This document shows positions 1 through 12,603 of a stretch of 64,000 nt of DNA, in pieces. Numbering within the stretch: the first letter of the stretch is position 1; each line of letters opens with the position of its first letter. The notes beneath the pieces were generated by a model, which did not search any database, was not told the origin of the DNA, and was given only the letters and a program-made list of their open reading frames with translations. This stretch comes from Bosea sp. AS-1 (GTDB lineage Bacteria > Pseudomonadota > Alphaproteobacteria > Rhizobiales > Beijerinckiaceae). The position numbers and the translations under genes are program-made. Where the stretch lies: positions 2,452,501 through 2,516,500 of the forward strand of contig NZ_CP022372.1 of assembly GCF_002220095.1 (NCBI RefSeq), written 5' to 3'.

Positions 1-1
1 G

Positions 2-334
<333 letters not shown>

Positions 335-360
335 GGCCCACGGTTCACGCAATGATTGGA

Positions 361-388
361 AAGGCCGCCCCGTCCGGGCGGCCTTTTT
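361..388 (+). terminator. Rho-independent terminator after rpoC
   Basis: A perfect 10-bp stem (AAGGCCGCCC at 361-370, GGGCGGCCTT at 376-385) with a 5-nt loop runs into a T run. It begins 26 bases after the rpoC stop and separates rpoBC from the str operon. Confidence 0.9.
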
Positions 389-762
389 CTTGCGCGGAGG
401 GGCGGGCGAGGGCGCAGCCGACCGAAACCCCGCAAAACCCGCCGTTTTCGGCGGTTTCGGGCTTGACGCGAATCTCCGGTTGAGTCATAAGCGCGCCACT
501 GTCGACGGCTGTCGGACACGTTTGTCGCTTGCGCATGGTTCGCGAGCGAGGTTCGCGACCGAAACTCCGTCGGAATTCCAGCGTCGAATGACGACATGGC
601 AGGATGCAGGAACGCGGGGCTTTTCCGTGTTCCTCTGCTGGCGAACGCGCCTGAGGCCCCTTGAAGGGCGCCGATGGCGCGGCTTCGTTTATGTCATGGC
701 TTTGCTCGGCCTGGGAGATTTGACCAGGAATTTCCAAACGCTCAGTGGGGCGAGAGGCCAGA
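389..762 (+). other. Leader and promoter region of the str operon
   Basis: There are about 370 bases between the rpoC terminator and rpsL. Open frames cross it on both strands but none has a plausible start, composition or family match. The stretch contains a small hairpin (CCGCCG 439-444, CGGCGG 449-454) just upstream of the best promoter candidate at 463-491, leaving a leader of roughly 260 bases before rpsL. I see no tRNA or known riboswitch pattern in it. Confidence 0.6.
463..491 (+). promoter_or_regulatory. Candidate sigma-70 promoter for rpsL-rpsG-fusA-tuf
   Basis: A -35-like TTGACG (463-468) is followed after 17 bases by CATAAG (486-491), which matches four of six positions of the -10 consensus. 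It lies in the only sizeable gap upstream of rpsL and after a terminator. The assignment is by eye. Confidence 0.35.
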
Positions 763-1134
763 ATGCCGACAATCAGCCAGCTCATCCGCAAGCCGCGGTC
801 GCCCGTGAAGGCGCGTAACACCGCCCCGGCGCTCGAGTCGTGCCCGCAGAAGCGCGGCGTCTGCACGCGCGTCTATACGACGACCCCGAAGAAGCCGAAC
901 TCGGCGCTTCGTAAGGTTGCCAAGGTTCGTCTCACCAACGGCTTCGAGGTGATCGGTTACATCCCGGGTGAAGGTCACAACCTTCAGGAGCACTCGGTGG
1001 TGATGATCCGCGGCGGCCGCGTGAAGGACCTTCCCGGCGTGCGCTATCACATCCTGCGCGGTGTGCTCGACACGCAGGGCGTCAAGAACCGCAAGCAGCG
1101 CCGTTCGAAGTACGGCGCGAAGCGTCCGAAGTAA
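763..1134 (+). CDS. rpsL: 30S ribosomal protein S12
   Basis: This 123-residue protein of the decoding centre begins [12 protein letters not shown], the universal S12 N-terminus, so the ATG at 763 is chosen over an in-frame GTG at 745. The loop [14 protein letters not shown] is intact. Lys43 and Lys88, the positions where substitution gives streptomycin resistance, are both the wild-type lysine, as is Pro91, so S12 itself predicts a streptomycin-sensitive ribosome. The C-terminal basic tail is normal. It is the first gene of the str operon, and rpsG follows after 73 bases. Confidence 0.98.
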   Translation: MPTISQLIRKPRSPVKARNTAPALESCPQKRGVCTRVYTTTPKKPNSALRKVAKVRLTNGFEVIGYIPGEGHNLQEHSVVMIRGGRVKDLPGVRYHILRGVLDTQGVKNRKQRRSKYGAKRPK

Positions 1135-1204
1135 TTTTCTGCCAGGCCGGCGGGGTCTTCCGACCCGAGCCGGTCCGCAGCGTTCCAGATTGACCGGAGA
1201 CTAG

Positions 1205-1678
<474 letters not shown>

Positions 1679-1711
1679 GCGGCGCGCTGACCCGAGACAC
1701 AGAGCACGATC

Positions 1712-3787
1712 ATGGCCCGTTCCCATCCCATCGACCGTTATCGCAACTTCGGCATCATGGCCCACATCGATGCCGGCAAGACGACGACGACCGAGCGCAT
1801 CCTCTACTACACCGGCAAGTCCCATAAGATCGGCGAAGTCCACGACGGCGCCGCGACCATGGACTGGATGACGCAGGAGCAGGAGCGTGGCATCACGATC
1901 ACCTCGGCTGCGACGACCTGCTTCTGGCGCGACAACCGCCTGAACATCATCGACACCCCCGGCCACGTCGACTTCACCATCGAAGTCGAGCGTTCGCTGC
2001 GCGTGCTCGACGGTGCGGTCTGCGTGCTCGACGGCAACCAGGGCGTCGAGCCCCAGACCGAGACGGTCTGGCGTCAGGCCGACAAGTACGACGTCCCGCG
2101 CGTCGTCTTCGTCAACAAGATGGACAAGATCGGCGCCGATTTCTATCGCTGCGTCCAGGACATCATCGACCGCGTCGCCGGCAAGCCCGTCTGCTTGCAG
2201 ATTCCGATCGGTTCCGAATCCGACTTCGTCGGCGTCGTCGACCTCGTGAAGATGAAGGCGATCGTCTGGAACGGCGAGGCGCTCGGCGCTTCCTTCGACG
2301 AGAAGGACATCCCGGCCGATCTCGCCGACAAGGCTGCCGAGTATCGCTCGAAGCTCGTCGAGGCCGCCGTCGAGATGGACGACGCCGCGATGGAGGCTTA
2401 CCTCGAAGGCACCGAGCCTGACGCCGACACGCTGCGTCGCCTGATCCGCACCGCGGTTCAGCGTCGCGCCTTCCACCCCGTGCTCTGCGGCTCGTCCTTC
2501 AAGAACAAGGGCGTGCAGCCGCTGCTCGACGCCGTCGTCGACTATCTGCCGTCGCCGGTGGATCGTGGCGCGGTCGAAGGCATCGACTTCAAGACCGAGG
2601 AGCCGACCACCCGCAACCCGAGCGACGCCGACCCCTTCGCGATGCTCGCGTTCAAGATCATGGACGACCCCTTCGTCGGCACGATCACCTTCTGCCGCGT
2701 CTATTCGGGCAAGGTCGAAGCCGGTCAGAGCGTCATCAACTCGACCCGCGACAAGAAGGAGCGCGTCGGTCGCATGCTGCTGATGCATGCGAACAACCGC
2801 GAGGACATCAAGGAGGCTTATGCCGGTGACATCGTCGCCCTGGCCGGCCTCAAGGACGTCCGTACCGGCGATACGCTCTGCGACCCCGTCAACGCGGTCA
2901 TCCTGGAGCGCATGGAGTTCCCCGAGCCGGTCATCACGATCGCGATCGAGCCGAAGTCCAAGGCCGACCAGGAGAAGCTGGGCCTCGCCCTGTCGAAGCT
3001 CGCGAACGAGGATCCGTCCTTCCGCGTGTCGACCGACCAGGAGAGCGGCCAGACCATCCTGAAGGGCATGGGCGAGCTGCATCTCGACATCAAGGTCGAC
3101 ATCCTGAAGCGCACCTACAAGGTCGATGCCAATATCGGCGCGCCGCAGGTCGCCTATCGCGAGACGATCACCAAGAAGGTCGACATCGACTACACCCACA
3201 AGAAGCAGACCGGCGGCACGGGTCAGTTCGCCCGTGTCAAGTTCACGGTCGAGCCGAACGAGACCGGCAAGGGCTTCGAGTTCGAGTCGAAGATCGTCGG
3301 CGGCGCGGTGCCGAAGGAGTACATCCCGGGCGTCGAGAAGGGCCTGCAGTCGGTCATCTCGTCCGGCGTGCTCGCCGGCTTCCCGGTGGTGGACGTCAAG
3401 GTCTCGCTGATCGACGGTGCCTTCCACGAGGTCGACTCGTCGGCCCTGGCCTTCGAAATCGCCTCGCGCGCCGGTCTTCGCGAAGGCCTGCAGAAGGCTG
3501 GCTCGGTCCTGCTCGAGCCGATCATGAAGGTCGAGGTCGTGACCCCGGAAGACTATACCGGCTCGGTCATCGGCGACCTGAACTCGCGTCGTGGCCAGAT
3601 CCAGGGCCAGGACATGCGCGGCAACGCCGTCGTGATCAACGCGATGGTGCCGCTGGCGAACATGTTCGGCTACGTCAACCAGCTGCGCTCGTTCTCGCAA
3701 GGCCGCGCGAACTATACGATGCAGTTCGACCATTATGAGCAGGTTCCGTCGGCGGTCGCCGCCGAGGTCCAGGCCAAGTACGCCTGA
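1712..3787 (+). CDS. fusA: Elongation factor G
   Basis: This 691-residue translational GTPase drives translocation and, with RRF, ribosome recycling. The G1 motif [13 protein letters not shown] is near residues 17-29, the switch [11 protein letters not shown] is followed by the G4 motif NKMDK, and domains II to V continue to the C-terminus. Length fits EF-G1. It starts 33 bases after rpsG, consistent with a single str transcript. A 908-codon open frame lies on the opposite strand and is a high-GC shadow. Confidence 0.98.
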   Translation: MARSHPIDRYRNFGIMAHIDAGKTTTTERILYYTGKSHKIGEVHDGAATMDWMTQEQERGITITSAATTCFWRDNRLNIIDTPGHVDFTIEVERSLRVLDGAVCVLDGNQGVEPQTETVWRQADKYDVPRVVFVNKMDKIGADFYRCVQDIIDRVAGKPVCLQIPIGSESDFVGVVDLVKMKAIVWNGEALGASFDEKDIPADLADKAAEYRSKLVEAAVEMDDAAMEAYLEGTEPDADTLRRLIRTAVQRRAFHPVLCGSSFKNKGVQPLLDAVVDYLPSPVDRGAVEGIDFKTEEPTTRNPSDADPFAMLAFKIMDDPFVGTITFCRVYSGKVEAGQSVINSTRDKKERVGRMLLMHANNREDIKEAYAGDIVALAGLKDVRTGDTLCDPVNAVILERMEFPEPVITIAIEPKSKADQEKLGLALSKLANEDPSFRVSTDQESGQTILKGMGELHLDIKVDILKRTYKVDANIGAPQVAYRETITKKVDIDYTHKKQTGGTGQFARVKFTVEPNETGKGFEFESKIVGGAVPKEYIPGVEKGLQSVISSGVLAGFPVVDVKVSLIDGAFHEVDSSALAFEIASRAGLREGLQKAGSVLLEPIMKVEVVTPEDYTGSVIGDLNSRRGQIQGQDMRGNAVVINAMVPLANMFGYVNQLRSFSQGRANYTMQFDHYEQVPSAVAAEVQAKYA

Positions 3788-3831
3788 CCAGAACCTTCGA
3801 CTGAACACTGAGAGATTGAACGGAGGCTACG

Positions 3832-5022
<1,191 letters not shown>

Positions 5023-5037
5023 CGCGTTTTCGTGAGG

Positions 5038-5067
5038 GGCGAGGGCTCTTCGGGGCCTTCGCCTTTT
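5038..5067 (+). terminator. Terminator or attenuator between tuf and rpsJ
   Basis: A 9-bp stem with one G-T pair (GGCGAGGGC 5038-5046, GCCTTCGCC 5055-5063) is followed by TTTT. rpsJ starts only 22 bases later with no room for a full promoter, so it may act as an attenuator that lowers S10 transcription relative to tuf instead of a full stop. Confidence 0.5.
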
Positions 5068-5089
5068 CACGTCACGGAGAAAATAGACC

Positions 5090-5398
<309 letters not shown>

Positions 5399-5522
5399 GT
5401 CGGAGATGGTCTGAAGGACGAACCGGTATCCGTTTCGTCCGATCATCTTCGGATCCGATTAAACGGGTCCTCTGTTTCCGGCGACCCCGGATGGACATGA
5501 CCCCAAGAGAAGGTATGCACCG

Positions 5523-6248
5523 ATGCGTTCCGGTGTGATTGCACAGAAAGTCGGGATGACCCGCATCTTCACGGATGCCGGCGAGCACATTCCCGTCACC
5601 GTGCTGAAGCTCGACAACTGCCAGGTGGTCGCGCATCGCACGATCGAGAAGAACGGCTATTCCGCCGTGCAGCTCGGGTCGGGCTTGGCCAAGGTCAAGA
5701 ACGTCTCGAAGGCGCAGCGCGGCCATTTCGCCGTCGCCAAGGTCGAGCCGAAGCAGAAGATCGTCGAGTTCCGCGTCAGCGATGACGCGCTGATCCCGGT
5801 CGGCGCCGAGCTCACCGCGGACCACTTCGTCGTCGGCCAGTTCGTCGACGTCTCCGGCACCACCACCGGCAAGGGCTTCGCCGGCGGCATGAAGCGCTGG
5901 AACTTCGGTGGTCTGCGCGCCACGCACGGTGTTTCGGTGTCGCATCGCTCGATCGGTTCGACCGGTGGCCGTCAGGACCCGGGCAAGACCTTCAAGAACA
6001 AGAAGATGCCGGGCCATCTCGGTGCCGAGCGCGTGACCACGCAGAACCTGCGCGTCGTCCAGACGGATGTCGAGCGCGGCCTGATCCTCGTCGAGGGCGC
6101 CGTTCCCGGCGTCGCCGGCGGCTGGATCCATGTCCGTGACGCCGTCAAGCGCGCTCTGCCGAAGGATGCGCCGCTGCCGGGCAAGTTCAAGGTTGCCGGC
6201 GAGGCAAAGGCAGAGGCTCCTGCGGCCCAGGCTGAGGAGAACGCGTGA
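5523..6248 (+). CDS. rplC: 50S ribosomal protein L3
   Basis: This 241-residue early-assembly 23S rRNA-binding protein has its long loop reaching the peptidyl transferase centre. The protein begins [16 protein letters not shown] and contains the [28 protein letters not shown] loop region whose glutamine is a methylation target in other bacteria. It is longer than the E. coli protein because of an Ala/Glu-rich C-terminal tail (about 20 residues) seen in many alphaproteobacterial L3 proteins. Its TGA overlaps the ATG of rplD by one base. Confidence 0.97.
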   Translation: MRSGVIAQKVGMTRIFTDAGEHIPVTVLKLDNCQVVAHRTIEKNGYSAVQLGSGLAKVKNVSKAQRGHFAVAKVEPKQKIVEFRVSDDALIPVGAELTADHFVVGQFVDVSGTTTGKGFAGGMKRWNFGGLRATHGVSVSHRSIGSTGGRQDPGKTFKNKKMPGHLGAERVTTQNLRVVQTDVERGLILVEGAVPGVAGGWIHVRDAVKRALPKDAPLPGKFKVAGEAKAEAPAAQAEENA

Positions 6249-6868
6249 TGAAGTTCGATATCACCACTCTCGAGGGCAAATCGGCCGGTTCGGTCGAGCT
6301 GTCGGATACCGTGTTCGGCCTCGAGCCGCGCGCCGACCTGCTCGCCCGCATGGTCCGCTACCAGCTCGCCAAGCGCCGCGCCGGGACCCATAAGTCCAAG
6401 GGCCGCTCGGAAGTCGACCGCACCCGCAAGAAGATCTACAAGCAGAAGGGCACCGGCGGCGCTCGCCACGGCGCGGCTTCGGCTCCGCAGTTCCGCGGCG
6501 GCGGCAAGGCTTTCGGTCCGGTCGTGCGCGACCACGCCCATGAGCTGCCGAAGAAGGTCCGTGCGCTGGCTCTGCGCCACGCGCTCTCGGCCAAGGCGAA
6601 GGATGCCGGCATCATCGTCATCGACGATGCCAAGCTCGCCGAGCCGAAGACCAAGGTGCTGCTGGGCCATTTCGGCAAGCTCGACCTGTCGAGCGCGCTG
6701 ATCGTCGGCGGCGCCGAGATCGATACGAACTTCGGCCTGGCCGCTCGCTCGATCCCCAACGTCGACGTGCTGCCGGTTCAGGGCATCAACGTCTATGACA
6801 TCCTGCGTCGCGACAAGCTCGTCCTGACGCGCGCGGCTGTCGATGCGCTGGAGGCGCGCTTCAAATGA
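6248..6868 (+). CDS. rplD: 50S ribosomal protein L4
   Basis: This 206-residue protein lines the peptide exit tunnel with its extended loop. It begins [11 protein letters not shown]. The loop region [15 protein letters not shown], where macrolide-resistance changes occur in other bacteria, shows no obvious deviation. The ATG at 6248 overlaps the rplC stop, so translational coupling is likely; an in-frame GTG at 6245 is less likely. The stop overlaps rplW by four bases. In enterobacteria L4 represses its own operon; no homologous leader was recognised here. Confidence 0.97.
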   Translation: MKFDITTLEGKSAGSVELSDTVFGLEPRADLLARMVRYQLAKRRAGTHKSKGRSEVDRTRKKIYKQKGTGGARHGAASAPQFRGGGKAFGPVVRDHAHELPKKVRALALRHALSAKAKDAGIIVIDDAKLAEPKTKVLLGHFGKLDLSSALIVGGAEIDTNFGLAARSIPNVDVLPVQGINVYDILRRDKLVLTRAAVDALEARFK

Positions 6869-7176
6869 GCCAGTCCGCCAAGAACCTGGACCCGCGCCAC
6901 TACGATGTAATCGTGGCGCCGGTCATCACCGAGAAGGCGACCACGCTCTCCGAGCACAACAAGGTCGTGTTCAAGGTTGCGCGCACCGCGACCAAGCCGC
7001 AGATCAAGGCGGCGATCGAGAAGCTCTTCGACGTCAAGGTCAAGAGCGTCAACACGATCGTCACCGAAGGCAAGGTCAAGGTCTTCCGTGGCCGCCTCGG
7101 CCAGCGCTCGGACGTCAAGAAGGCCGTGGTGACCCTCGAAGAGGGCCACTCGATCGACGTGACCACGGGCCTCTGA
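6865..7176 (+). CDS. rplW: 50S ribosomal protein L23
   Basis: This 103-residue protein sits at the tunnel exit, where it docks trigger factor and SRP. It begins [26 protein letters not shown] and includes the conserved KVKSVNTIV and [16 protein letters not shown] segments. Length is normal. It overlaps rplD by ATGA, and rplB follows after 16 bases. Confidence 0.97.
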   Translation: MSQSAKNLDPRHYDVIVAPVITEKATTLSEHNKVVFKVARTATKPQIKAAIEKLFDVKVKSVNTIVTEGKVKVFRGRLGQRSDVKKAVVTLEEGHSIDVTTGL

Positions 7177-7192
7177 GGGAAGGATCGCCATC

Positions 7193-8035
7193 ATGGCTTT
7201 GAAACACTTCAAGCCGATCACGCCGAGCCTTCGCCAGCTCGTGATCGTCGACCGCAGCGAGCTCTACAAGGGCAAGCCGGTCAAGAAGCTGACCGAGGGC
7301 AAGTCGTCCTCGGGCGGCCGCAACAATCTCGGCCGTATCACCGTCCGCTTCCGCGGCGGTGGCCACAAGCGCACGCTGCGCCTCGTCGACTTCAAGCGTC
7401 GTGGCAAGGCCGGCATCCCGGCGACCGTCGAGCGGATCGAGTATGATCCGAACCGCACGGCCTTCATCGCCCTGATCAAGTATCAGGACGGCGAGCAGTC
7501 CTACATCCTGGCGCCGCAGCGCCTGGCTGTCGGTGACACCGTGCTGGCCGGCGACAATGTCGACGTGAAGCCCGGCAACGCGGCCCCGATGGGCTCGCTG
7601 CCGATCGGCACGATCGTCCACAATGTCGAGCTGAAGATCGGCAAGGGTGGTGCGCTGGCGCGGTCCGCGGGCAACTACGCCCAGATCGTCGGCCGCGACC
7701 AGGGCTACGTCATCGTTCGCTTGAACTCGGGCGAGCAGCGCCTGATCTCGGGCCTGTGCTACGCCACCGTCGGCGCCGTCTCGAACCCGGATCACATGAA
7801 CCGGAACGACGGCAAGGCGGGTCGCTCGCGCTGGCTCGGCCGTCGTCCGCATAACCGCGGCGTCTCGATGAACCCGGTCGACCATCCGCATGGCGGTGGT
7901 GAAGGCCGTACCTCCGGTGGCCGTCATCCGGTTACGCCGTGGGGTCTGCCGACCAAGGGCAAGAAGACCCGCTCGAACAAGCGGACCGATACGTTCATCG
8001 TGTCGAGCCGTCACGCCCGCAAGAAGAAGAACTGA
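7193..8035 (+). CDS. rplB: 50S ribosomal protein L2
   Basis: This 280-residue protein is needed for subunit association and peptidyl transferase structure. It begins [24 protein letters not shown] and contains the hallmark [14 protein letters not shown] segment whose histidine (His229 in E. coli) is important for activity, followed by the basic C-terminal [11 protein letters not shown] extension. Length is normal for the family. rpsS follows after eight bases. Confidence 0.98.
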   Translation: MALKHFKPITPSLRQLVIVDRSELYKGKPVKKLTEGKSSSGGRNNLGRITVRFRGGGHKRTLRLVDFKRRGKAGIPATVERIEYDPNRTAFIALIKYQDGEQSYILAPQRLAVGDTVLAGDNVDVKPGNAAPMGSLPIGTIVHNVELKIGKGGALARSAGNYAQIVGRDQGYVIVRLNSGEQRLISGLCYATVGAVSNPDHMNRNDGKAGRSRWLGRRPHNRGVSMNPVDHPHGGGEGRTSGGRHPVTPWGLPTKGKKTRSNKRTDTFIVSSRHARKKKN

Positions 8036-8043
8036 GGTCCGTC

Positions 8044-8322
8044 ATGGCGCGTTCGCTTTGGAAAGGTCCGTTCGTCGACGGATACCTCCTGAAGAAGGCC
8101 GAGGTCGCCAGGACCTCGGGCCGTAATGAAGTCATCAAGATCTGGAGCCGTCGCTCCACGATCCTGCCGCAGTTCGTCGGTCTGACGTTCGGCGTTTACA
8201 ACGGCCAGAAGCATGTGCCGGTGTCCGTGTCCGAGGAGATGGTGGGTCACAAGTTCGGCGAGTTCTCGCCGACCCGCACCTTCCACGGCCACGCTGCCGA
8301 CAAGAAGGCGAAGAGGAAGTAA
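8044..8322 (+). CDS. rpsS: 30S ribosomal protein S19
   Basis: This 92-residue 30S head protein forms a complex with S13 near the A-site finger. It begins [20 protein letters not shown]; the ATG at 8044 is chosen because the open frame upstream is only read-through opposite rplB. The [21 protein letters not shown] tail is conserved. It starts eight bases after rplB and ends four bases before rplV. Confidence 0.98.
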   Translation: MARSLWKGPFVDGYLLKKAEVARTSGRNEVIKIWSRRSTILPQFVGLTFGVYNGQKHVPVSVSEEMVGHKFGEFSPTRTFHGHAADKKAKRK

Positions 8323-8325
8323 GCC

Positions 8326-8712
8326 ATGGGTAAAGCATCCGCCCCCCGTGCGCTGCCTGAGAACGAAGCGGTTGCGGTCGCCCGCAACCTGCGCGTCTCG
8401 CCGCAGAAGCTGAACCTCGTCGCTCAGCTGATCCGTGGCAAGAAGGTCGCGACGGCGCTCGCCGATCTCGAGTTCTCCCGCAAGCGCATCGCGACCGACG
8501 TTCGCAAGTGCCTGCAGAGCGCGATCGCCAACGCCGAGAACAACCATGATCTCGACGTCGACGATCTCGTCGTCGCGCAGGCCTTCGTCGGCAAGGCGCT
8601 GGTCATGAAGCGTTTCCACGCCCGCGCCCGCGGCCGTGGCGCCCGTATCATGAAGCCGTTCTCGAACATCACGATCGTGGTGCGCGAGCAGGCTGCTGCC
8701 GCGCAGGCCTGA
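8326..8712 (+). CDS. rplV: 50S ribosomal protein L22
   Basis: This 128-residue protein is placed along the exit tunnel with L4. The motif [19 protein letters not shown] is in the N-terminal half and the beta-hairpin region [25 protein letters not shown], which forms the tunnel constriction, is complete. No deletion of the kind that gives macrolide resistance is visible. It is tightly spaced between rpsS and rpsC. Confidence 0.97.
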   Translation: MGKASAPRALPENEAVAVARNLRVSPQKLNLVAQLIRGKKVATALADLEFSRKRIATDVRKCLQSAIANAENNHDLDVDDLVVAQAFVGKALVMKRFHARARGRGARIMKPFSNITIVVREQAAAAQA

Positions 8713-8722
8713 GGAGAGAACG

Positions 8723-9454
8723 ATGGGTCAGAAAATCAATCCGATCGGCCTGCGCCTCGGCATCAACCGTACCTGGGACTCGCGTTGGTTCGCCAACAAG
8801 GGCGAGTACGGCAAGCTGCTGCATGAGGACATGGCGATCCGCGCCGCCCTGATGAAGCTGCTGAAGCAGGCTGCCGTCTCGAAGATCATCATCGAGCGTC
8901 CGCACAAGAAGTGCCGCGTCACCATCTACTCGGCTCGCCCGGGCGTGGTGATTGGCAAGAAGGGTGCCGACATCGAGAAGCTCCGCAAGGAGGTCACCAA
9001 GCTCACCAAGGCCGACGTGACGATCAACATCGTCGAGGTGCGCAAGCCCGAGATCGACGCGACGCTCGTCGCCGACTCGATCGCCCAGCAGCTCGAGCGC
9101 CGCGTCGCCTTCCGTCGCGCCATGAAGCGCGCCGTGCAGTCGGCGATGCGTCTCGGCGCCGAGGGCATCCGCATCAACTGCTCGGGCCGCCTCGGTGGCG
9201 CCGAGATCGCCCGCCTCGAGTGGTATCGCGAGGGCCGTGTGCCGCTGCACACGCTGCGCGCCGACGTCGATTACGGCACGGCGACCGCCTTCACGACCTA
9301 CGGGACGTGCGGCATCAAGGTCTGGATCTTCAAGGGCGAGATCCTGGAACACGACCCGATGGCCCAGGACAAGCGCCTCTCCGACGAGGGCGGCCGTTCC
9401 GGCGGCCGTGACCGTGATCACCGCGATCGCGATCGTCGCGAGCAGGCTGCGTAA
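8723..9454 (+). CDS. rpsC: 30S ribosomal protein S3
   Basis: This 243-residue protein lies at the mRNA entry tunnel with intrinsic helicase activity. It begins [22 protein letters not shown], the KH domain [18 protein letters not shown] follows, and the C-terminal domain includes [21 protein letters not shown]. The tail ends in a charged Arg/Asp-rich stretch, a common variable region. A GGAG site precedes the ATG, and rplP follows after 18 bases. Confidence 0.97.
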   Translation: MGQKINPIGLRLGINRTWDSRWFANKGEYGKLLHEDMAIRAALMKLLKQAAVSKIIIERPHKKCRVTIYSARPGVVIGKKGADIEKLRKEVTKLTKADVTINIVEVRKPEIDATLVADSIAQQLERRVAFRRAMKRAVQSAMRLGAEGIRINCSGRLGGAEIARLEWYREGRVPLHTLRADVDYGTATAFTTYGTCGIKVWIFKGEILEHDPMAQDKRLSDEGGRSGGRDRDHRDRDRREQAA

Positions 9455-9472
9455 GGCTGATCGAGAAGAGCC

Positions 9473-9886
9473 ATGCTGCAACCAAAACGCACCAAGTTCC
9501 GCAAGCAGTTCAAGGGACGCATCCACGGCGTCGCCAAGGGCGGCACGGACCTCAACTTCGGCCAGTTCGGCCTGAAGGCCCAGGAGCCCGAGCGTGTCAC
9601 CGCCCGGCAGATCGAAGCCGCCCGCCGCGCCATCACCCGCGCGATGAAGCGTGTCGGCCGCGTCTGGATCCGCGTGTTCCCCGACGTGCCGGTTTCGAAG
9701 AAGCCGACCGAAGTCCGCATGGGTAAGGGCAAGGGTTCGCCCGAGTTCTGGGCGGCCAAGGTCAAGCCGGGCCGGATCATGTTCGAGCTCGACGGCGTGT
9801 CCGAGGAGATCGCCCGCGAGGCGCTCCGTCTCGGCGCCGCCAAGCTGCCGATCAAGACCCGCTTTATCCAGCGCATCGCCGAGTAA
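9473..9886 (+). CDS. rplP: 50S ribosomal protein L16
   Basis: This 137-residue late-assembly protein helps position A-site tRNA. It begins [24 protein letters not shown] and includes the conserved [31 protein letters not shown] region. Arg81-type and Met residues that are modified in other species are present in their usual context. Length is standard. Confidence 0.97.
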   Translation: MLQPKRTKFRKQFKGRIHGVAKGGTDLNFGQFGLKAQEPERVTARQIEAARRAITRAMKRVGRVWIRVFPDVPVSKKPTEVRMGKGKGSPEFWAAKVKPGRIMFELDGVSEEIAREALRLGAAKLPIKTRFIQRIAE

Positions 9887-9897
9887 GGGAGGGCGAG

Positions 9898-10110
9898 ATG
9901 AAGAGCACCAAGCGTCAGTCCGACCTCACCGCGATGAGCACGGACCAGCTCCAGGACGAGCTGCTCAAGCTGAAGAAGGAGCAGTTCAACCTGCGCTTCC
10001 AGAAGGCGACGGGCCAGCTCGAGAACACCGCGCGCGTCAACGAGGTGCGCAAGGACATCGCCCGCATCAAGACGCTGCAGCGGTCGAAGACCGTTGCCGC
10101 GAGCGCGTGA
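9898..10110 (+). CDS. rpmC: 50S ribosomal protein L29
   Basis: This 70-residue two-helix protein lies near the tunnel exit and contacts L23. The conserved core [19 protein letters not shown] is at residues 24-43 and [14 protein letters not shown] in the second helix. It starts 11 bases after rplP behind a GGGAGGGCG site. rpsQ follows after 10 bases. Confidence 0.96.
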   Translation: MKSTKRQSDLTAMSTDQLQDELLKLKKEQFNLRFQKATGQLENTARVNEVRKDIARIKTLQRSKTVAASA

Positions 10111-10120
10111 GGAGAGAAAA

Positions 10121-10363
10121 ATGCCTAAGCGCGTACTGCAGGGCGTCGTCGTCAGCGACAAGCAGAACAAAACTGTTGTGGTGAAGGTCGAGCGGCGTTA
10201 TACGCACCCGCTCCTCAAGAAAACGGTTCGCCGTACGAAGAACTATCACGCCCATAACGAGGCGGGGACGTTCAAGGTCGGCGACACGGTGTGGATCGAG
10301 GAGTCCAAGCCGATTTCCAAGCTGAAAAGCTGGGTTGTCCTCGACGACGCTCCCAAGGCGTAA
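10121..10363 (+). CDS. rpsQ: 30S ribosomal protein S17
   Basis: This 80-residue primary 16S rRNA-binding protein has an OB fold. It begins [25 protein letters not shown], with the ATG at 10121 preceded by GGAGAG, and includes the [19 protein letters not shown] segment. Alternative upstream in-frame starts would give a non-homologous extension. A 206-base gap with a palindromic repeat follows, unusual inside this otherwise compact operon. Confidence 0.96.
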   Translation: MPKRVLQGVVVSDKQNKTVVVKVERRYTHPLLKKTVRRTKNYHAHNEAGTFKVGDTVWIEESKPISKLKSWVVLDDAPKA

Positions 10364-10431
10364 GTCGGGAACGGCTTCGCCCGGCCCCGAATCAGGGGCA
10401 GGGCGGGGCAGGGAAGAAGCCGGGCATGTTC

Positions 10432-10460
10432 TCCGCAAAGGTGGAAACCACTTTTGCGGA
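10432..10460. repeat. Palindromic repeat element, copy A, in the rpsQ-rplN gap
   Basis: A 13-bp stem with one G-T pair (10432-10444 and 10448-10460, arm TCCGCAAAGGTGG) closes on a 3-base loop. The same pattern (CCG-x-AAAGGTGG, short loop, CCACTTTT-x-CGG) recurs at 13635-13659. Hairpins of this type are scattered through intergenic regions of many rhizobial genomes. No strong T run follows, so it is not a standard terminator, and downstream genes of the operon still need to be transcribed through it or from a new promoter. Confidence 0.8.
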
Positions 10461-10569
10461 TCGTGTTTTGTTTGAGGCCAGGGGGCGATCGACCCCCGTC
10501 AGTCGTAGTCCCGGCCAGCGCTGAGGCCGCCCGGGAAACCGCCTGATACTATTTGGAAGGATCAAGGCC

Positions 10570-10938
10570 ATGATCCAGGTGCAGACGAATCTCGACGTCG
10601 CCGACAACTCCGGCGCCCGTCGTGTGATGTGCATCAAGGTTCTCGGCGGGTCGAAGCGCAAGTACGCCGGTGTCGGCGACATCATCGTCGTTTCGATCAA
10701 GGAAGCTATCCCGCGCGGCCGCGTGAAGAAGGGCGACGTCATGAAGGCGGTCGTCGTGCGCACCGCCAAGGACGTCAAGCGCCCCGACGGTTCGGTGATC
10801 CGCTTCGACCGCAATGCGGCCGTGCTGATCAACAACCAGAAGGAGCCGGTCGGCACCCGTATCTTCGGACCGGTTCCGCGCGAGCTGCGCGCCAAGAACC
10901 ACATGAAGATCATCTCGCTGGCGCCGGAGGTGCTGTGA
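10570..10938 (+). CDS. rplN: 50S ribosomal protein L14
   Basis: This 122-residue protein forms an intersubunit bridge and binds release/silencing factors in other bacteria. It begins [27 protein letters not shown] and has the family signature region with [15 protein letters not shown] and a [19 protein letters not shown] stretch. Length is exact for the family. An AAGGATC site lies 5' of the ATG. It follows the 206-base gap with repeat copy A and overlaps rplX by one base. Confidence 0.98.
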   Translation: MIQVQTNLDVADNSGARRVMCIKVLGGSKRKYAGVGDIIVVSIKEAIPRGRVKKGDVMKAVVVRTAKDVKRPDGSVIRFDRNAAVLINNQKEPVGTRIFGPVPRELRAKNHMKIISLAPEVL

Positions 10939-11255
10939 TGGCTGCGAAGATCAAGAAGGGCGACAAGGTCGTCGTGCTCGCCGGCCGCGACAAGGGCAAG
11001 GCGGGTGAGGTTCTCCAGGTCCTGCCGAAGGACGGCCGTGCCGTCGTTCGTGGCGTCAACCTGGTGAAGCGCCACACCAAGCAGTCCCCGCAGTCCGAGG
11101 GCGGCATCATCAGCAAGGAAGCGACGATCGACCTGTCGAACATCGCCATCGCCGATCCGAAGGACGGCAAGGCGACCCGCGTCGGTTTCAAGGTGCTCGA
11201 TGACGGCCGCAAGGTTCGTTTCGCCAAGCGTTCGGGGGATCTGATCGATGGCTGA
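10938..11255 (+). CDS. rplX: 50S ribosomal protein L24
   Basis: This 105-residue assembly-initiator protein of the large subunit is a KOW-domain protein: [23 protein letters not shown] at the N-terminus is the KOW motif. The rest ([20 protein letters not shown] and later) is conserved. Its ATG overlaps the rplN stop by one base (TGATG) and its end overlaps rplE by eight bases, both suggesting translational coupling. Confidence 0.97.
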   Translation: MAAKIKKGDKVVVLAGRDKGKAGEVLQVLPKDGRAVVRGVNLVKRHTKQSPQSEGGIISKEATIDLSNIAIADPKDGKATRVGFKVLDDGRKVRFAKRSGDLIDG

Positions 11256-11814
11256 GGCTCAGCAGGCGGCTCTCTCGCCGCGCATGAAGAAGCATTACGA
11301 GGACGTCGTTCGTCCCGCGATGATCAAGGAATTCGGCTACAAGAACGCCATGGAAGTGCCGACGATCGAGAAGATCGTCATCAACATGGGCGTTGGCGAG
11401 GCGACGGCCGACCGCAAGAAGGTCGACAACGCCGCGGGCGATCTCGCCCTCATCGCCGGCCAGAAGCCGGTCATCACCAAGTCCCGCCTGGCTATCGCCG
11501 GCTTCAAGCTGCGCGAGAACATGCCGGTGGGCTGCAAGGTCACGCTGCGCAAGACGCGGATGTACGAGTTCGTCGACCGGCTCGTCACCATCGCGCTTCC
11601 GCGGGTGCGCGACTTCCGGGGCCTGAACCCGAAGTCGTTCGACGGGCGCGGCAATTTCGCGCTCGGGATCAAGGAGCACATCGTGTTCCCCGAGATCAAC
11701 TACGACAAGGTCGACCAGGTCCTGGGCATGGACGTGATCGTCTGCACGACTGCGAAGTCGGACGACGAGGCACGCGCCCTGCTCAAGCACTTCAACTTCC
11801 CGTTCCGGCAGTGA
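11248..11814 (+). CDS. rplE: 50S ribosomal protein L5
   Basis: This 188-residue 5S rRNA-binding protein of the central protuberance begins with a short Ala/Gln extension, then [23 protein letters not shown]; the segments [12 protein letters not shown] and [20 protein letters not shown] are the family hallmarks. Length is slightly above E. coli L5 owing to the N-terminal extension. It overlaps rplX by eight bases; rpsN follows after 35 bases. Confidence 0.97.
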   Translation: MAEAQQAALSPRMKKHYEDVVRPAMIKEFGYKNAMEVPTIEKIVINMGVGEATADRKKVDNAAGDLALIAGQKPVITKSRLAIAGFKLRENMPVGCKVTLRKTRMYEFVDRLVTIALPRVRDFRGLNPKSFDGRGNFALGIKEHIVFPEINYDKVDQVLGMDVIVCTTAKSDDEARALLKHFNFPFRQ

Positions 11815-11849
11815 ACTGACCGTTCAAACGCGGAAACCAGGAGAGATCG

Positions 11850-12155
11850 ATGGCTAAGAAAAGCTCCGTCGAGAACAACGAGCGTCGCAGGAAGCTGGTG
11901 AAGAAGTTCGCCGGCCGCCGGGCTCGCCTTCTCGCGATCGCCAATGACGAAAGCCAGCCGATGGACGAGCGCTTCCTCGCTCGCCTGAAGCTCGCCGAAC
12001 TGCCGCGCAACTCGGCCAAGAACCGCATCCGCAATCGTTGCGAGGTGACGGGCCGTCCGCGTGCGTTCTATCGCAAGCTGAAGATGTCGCGTGTCGCGCT
12101 GCGTGAACTCGGCAACAAGGGGCTGGTTCCCGGCCTCGTGAAGTCGAGCTGGTAA
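11850..12155 (+). CDS. rpsN: 30S ribosomal protein S14 (long, zinc-free form)
   Basis: This 101-residue 30S head protein begins [24 protein letters not shown], and the C-terminal half [29 protein letters not shown] is conserved. It is the long C-minus form: only one cysteine is present, so it does not carry the CxxC-CxxC zinc knuckle of short S14 proteins. GGAGAG precedes the start. Confidence 0.97.
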   Translation: MAKKSSVENNERRRKLVKKFAGRRARLLAIANDESQPMDERFLARLKLAELPRNSAKNRIRNRCEVTGRPRAFYRKLKMSRVALRELGNKGLVPGLVKSSW

Positions 12156-12169
12156 GGAGGACAGGAACA

Positions 12170-12568
12170 ATGGCAGTCATTGATCCGCTCGGCGATCTGC
12201 TGACCCGCATCCGCAATGCGCAGATGCGCCGCAAGTCCCGCGTGTCCACCCCCGGCTCGAAGCTGCGCGCCCGCGTGCTCGACGTGCTCCAGACCGAGGG
12301 CTACATCCGCGGCTACTCGACGACCGAGTTCGGCAACGGCCGGACCGAGTTCGACATCGAGCTGAAGTATCACGAGGGACAGCCGGTCATCCGGTCGATC
12401 TCCCGTGTCTCGAAGCCCGGCCGGCGCGTGTATTCGTCGGTCGAGACCATGCCGCGCGTGGCCGACGGCCTCGGCGTGACGATCGTCTCGACCCCGAAGG
12501 GCGTGATGGCCGATCATGTGGCCCGCGAGCAGAACGTGGGCGGCGAAGTGCTCTGCCGGGTCTTCTGA
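12170..12568 (+). CDS. rpsH: 30S ribosomal protein S8
   Basis: This 132-residue primary binder of 16S rRNA helix 21 begins [23 protein letters not shown] and ends with the conserved [22 protein letters not shown]. In enterobacteria S8 represses the spc operon through an rplE leader element; I did not recognise that structure here. The gene is 14 bases after rpsN, with an AGGAGG site. Confidence 0.97.
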   Translation: MAVIDPLGDLLTRIRNAQMRRKSRVSTPGSKLRARVLDVLQTEGYIRGYSTTEFGNGRTEFDIELKYHEGQPVIRSISRVSKPGRRVYSSVETMPRVADGLGVTIVSTPKGVMADHVAREQNVGGEVLCRVF

Positions 12569-12603
12569 CCCGTCAGGCGCCGCTCATCTTCAGGAGAAAT
12601 CCA

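Noticed and set aside
5411..5440. Short inverted repeat GGACGAA/TTCGTCC between rpsJ and rplC
   Set aside because: Seven-base arms without a T run; too weak to call a terminator or protein-binding site.
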